Shown here one piece after another: positions 42,308 through 42,351 of a stretch of 42,351 bases of DNA; within the stretch, counting starts at the first letter, position 1; every line of letters begins with the position of its first letter. This stretch comes from Oscillospiraceae bacterium (lineage in GTDB: Bacteria > Bacillota > Clostridia > Oscillospirales > Acutalibacteraceae): contig SVPZ01000025.1 in NCBI GenBank assembly GCA_015065605.1, forward strand, positions 1-42,351, in the 5' to 3' direction. The notes below the pieces were generated by a model. That model ran no database searches. It was not told where the DNA came from and saw nothing but the letters and a program-made list of their open reading frames with translations. Both the position numbers and the translations under genes were made by a program.

Positions 42308-42351
42308 GCCGAAGTACACGAAAAGTACACGGCAGGTACATAAGAAACCTT

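Noticed and set aside
42308-42351. Short GTACACG repeats at the window end as a CRISPR or iteron start
   Set aside because: There are only three imperfect 5-7 base copies in 44 bases, with uneven spacing.

Overview
The window looks like chromosome from a low-GC, strictly anaerobic, spore-forming Clostridia (Bacillota), probably an uncultured gut or rumen lineage. The evidence is a cotJABC spore-coat operon, a full rnfCDGEAB operon, an FprA flavoprotein with rubredoxin, a Re-type citrate synthase with aconitase, dockerin-bearing secreted proteins and several glycan-active enzymes. Species cannot be assigned from the sequence alone. Genes are dense, SD sites are strong, and many promoters are near-consensus sigma-A with 16-18 bp spacers.

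Layout. 1-3.3 kb: a deacetylase-like carbohydrate protein with a small zinc-ribbon partner, then cotJA-cotJB-cotJC. 3.3-8.5 kb: a divergent AraC regulator and a four-gene operon (clan-A glycoside hydrolase, SMP-30-type lactonase, SDR dehydrogenase, UxuA-like dehydratase). Together these could free a sugar, oxidise it to a lactone, open it to an aldonic acid and dehydrate it. 8.5-17.7 kb: a redox block with a two-repeat lipoprotein, ApbE flavin transferase, a DUF1622-like membrane protein, rnfC-D-G-E-A-B, a NusG-II protein and a Gx-type transporter. RnfG carries two FMN-attachment motifs instead of one, and the lipoprotein repeats end in a similar but altered motif. 17.7-21.3 kb: an XRE/membrane/zinc-ribbon protein, a large glycosidase-like protein and an amidase.

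21.4-25.4 kb: Re-citrate synthase, GntR regulator and aconitase, probably one operon, with a GntR-like palindrome on the promoter -10. 25.5-30.3 kb: two tandem secreted transglutaminase-like dockerin proteins, a MATE exporter and rpmB. 30.4-38.0 kb is the most rearranged part. It holds tRNA-Arg(CCG), a foldback repeat, a 5'-truncated NUDIX pseudogene fused to an inverted 5' half of the same tRNA, two surface glycan genes (a five-module InlB-repeat/jelly-roll protein and a GH16 lipoprotein), and an intact NUDIX gene whose 3' part is nearly identical to the pseudogene. The two surface genes are therefore bracketed by direct NUDIX repeats and look like an acquired cassette. 38.1-42.35 kb: FprA with rubredoxin, a Dabb protein, a CofE-like ligase and a GMP-synthase ATP-pyrophosphatase subunit lacking the glutaminase domain.

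No CRISPR array, transposase, integrase, rRNA or recognised riboswitch was seen. No stretch over 300 bases lacks a gene or another described feature.
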